64,000 nt of DNA from Parasutterella secunda (GTDB lineage: Bacteria; Pseudomonadota; Gammaproteobacteria; Burkholderiales; Burkholderiaceae_F). The notes under the pieces are model-generated. The model was not told the origin of the DNA and ran no database searches. It was given only the letters and a program-made list of their open reading frames with translations. How positions within the stretch are numbered: position 1 is the first letter of the stretch; each line of letters opens with the position of its first letter. This document shows, piece by piece, positions 63,597-64,000 of the stretch. The translations under genes and the position numbers were made by a program. The stretch covers positions 124,001-188,000 of the forward strand of contig NZ_JAMBLT010000001.1 of NCBI RefSeq assembly GCF_023336895.1, written 5' to 3'.

Positions 63597-64000
63597 TTAT
63601 TTTTTGAAGTGAAATTTCTTCTTTTTACCGGTCAGCAAAATCCGGTCTTCATATGGGTTATCAAAGCCAAGCTTTAAAAGCGCGCCGATTTCTTTGTCTT
63701 CCATCACATTGGCTTCGTTATATTCCATGTGATCGTAACCATGCGCATGCAACGTCCCGTGAATAAGCAAGTGAGCCAGATGCTCATCAAAGGACTTATT
63801 CTGATTTTTAGCCTCTTTAATAAGAACAGGCACACAAATAGCGAGATCTGCAATAGCAACCGGCTCATGCTGATAGTCAAAGGTCAGGACATTCGTTGCG
63901 TAATCCTTGTGGCGATATTGAGCGTTCATCTCACGCCCCTCTTCTTCGCCCACAAACATGACGTTTAATTCCGTGTCCCGTTCAATCGCTGCCTTCACCC
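63597..64000 (-). CDS. ybeY: Endoribonuclease YbeY (N-terminus beyond window)
   Basis: YbeY is a zinc-dependent RNase needed for 16S rRNA 3' end maturation and ribosome quality control. The visible 134 codons include the family motif HLLIHGTLHAHGYDHM with the three zinc His residues, and DLAICVPVLIKEAKNQ before it. About 40 N-terminal residues should lie past the right edge. A GTG at 63998 could be read as a start but would remove conserved sequence. The end of the gene lies 22 bases from the convergent giant helicase gene. The usual partner corC is 6.7 kb away. Confidence 0.93.
   Translation of the reverse strand, partial: VKAAIERDTELNVMFVGEEEGREMNAQYRHKDYATNVLTFDYQHEPVAIADLAICVPVLIKEAKNQNKSFDEHLAHLLIHGTLHAHGYDHMEYNEANVMEDKEIGALLKLGFDNPYEDRILLTGKKKKFHFKK

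Noticed and set aside
56931-63600. Target-site duplication or attachment repeats flanking the accessory block
   Set aside because: I compared the sequence after corC with that near the ybeY stop and found no matching direct repeats by eye; a systematic search is still open.

Overview
The window looks like a chromosomal core segment of a betaproteobacterium, most likely order Burkholderiales, family Sutterellaceae (Sutterella/Parasutterella type, gut-dwelling). The basis is gene order and family signatures: tgt-yajC-secD, cmk-rpsA-ihfB, tolB-pal-cpoB, ybeY/corC/lnt/glyQS, a small Burkholderiales-type OmpA with paired cysteines, long-form QueF, and a tmRNA tag ending in FALAA. The content (several peptidases and amidohydrolases, a branched-chain amino acid carrier, few sugar genes) fits an amino-acid-using lifestyle. 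The genus is an inference; no rRNA gene is present to confirm it.

Layout. 1-2.95 kb: secD (cut by the window edge), yajC, tgt, queA. 2.95-3.65 kb: a gene-poor stretch with a near-perfect Fur box inside a sigma70-like promoter, a possible iron-regulated small RNA ending at a strong terminator, and a 35-residue membrane protein gene. 3.65-5.8 kb: a secreted M20 metallopeptidase and a separate secreted copy of the dimerisation domain. 5.97-7.05 kb: lrgAB. 7.1-9.3 kb: glmM and folP. 9.4-9.7 kb: tRNA-Pro, tRNA-Arg, tRNA-His. 9.8-12.3 kb: htpX, lapB, infA. 12.55-12.92 kb: ssrA (tmRNA). 13-20.3 kb: a PflX-like radical SAM protein, queF, brnQ, a DUF362 protein, proA and proB. 20.4-22.8 kb: a peptidase/transporter pair. 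23-28.6 kb: ihfB, rpsA, cmk, gyrA. 28.8-34.1 kb (plus strand): an amidohydrolase, ompA, gph, hemG, fadD. 34.2-43.2 kb: a TerC-family gene, scpA, maeA, cpoB, pal, tolB, purH, fis, dusB. 43.4-49.7 kb: murU and amgK, divergent from lptD-surA-rsmA. 49.7-56.9 kb: a YgjP-type protease, plsC, glyS, glyQ, lnt, corC. 57.1-63.6 kb: accessory block. 63.6-64 kb: ybeY (cut by the edge).

How the genes work together. Envelope building dominates: LptD and SurA (LPS transport and outer membrane protein folding), LapB (LPS control), Lnt, Pal, TolB and CpoB (lipoproteins and constriction), GlmM, MurU and AmgK (peptidoglycan precursor synthesis and recycling), PlsC, OmpA and SecD/YajC. Translation is the second theme: Tgt, QueA and QueF (queuosine), DusB, RsmA, GlyQS, InfA, RpsA, YbeY, tmRNA and three tRNAs.

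The most interesting region is 57.1-63.6 kb. In many proteobacteria ybeY and corC are neighbours. Here they are separated by two divergent genes: an AAA+ ATPase with a C-terminal PD-(D/E)XK-like domain, and a 1658-codon fusion of a DEDD exonuclease, a RecQ-type helicase and a UvrD-type helicase. Their shared intergenic region holds three TTTGTAG repeats at exactly 15-bp spacing, forming two palindromes. This resembles a self-regulated accessory DNA-processing or defence module inserted into a housekeeping operon; that role is inference.
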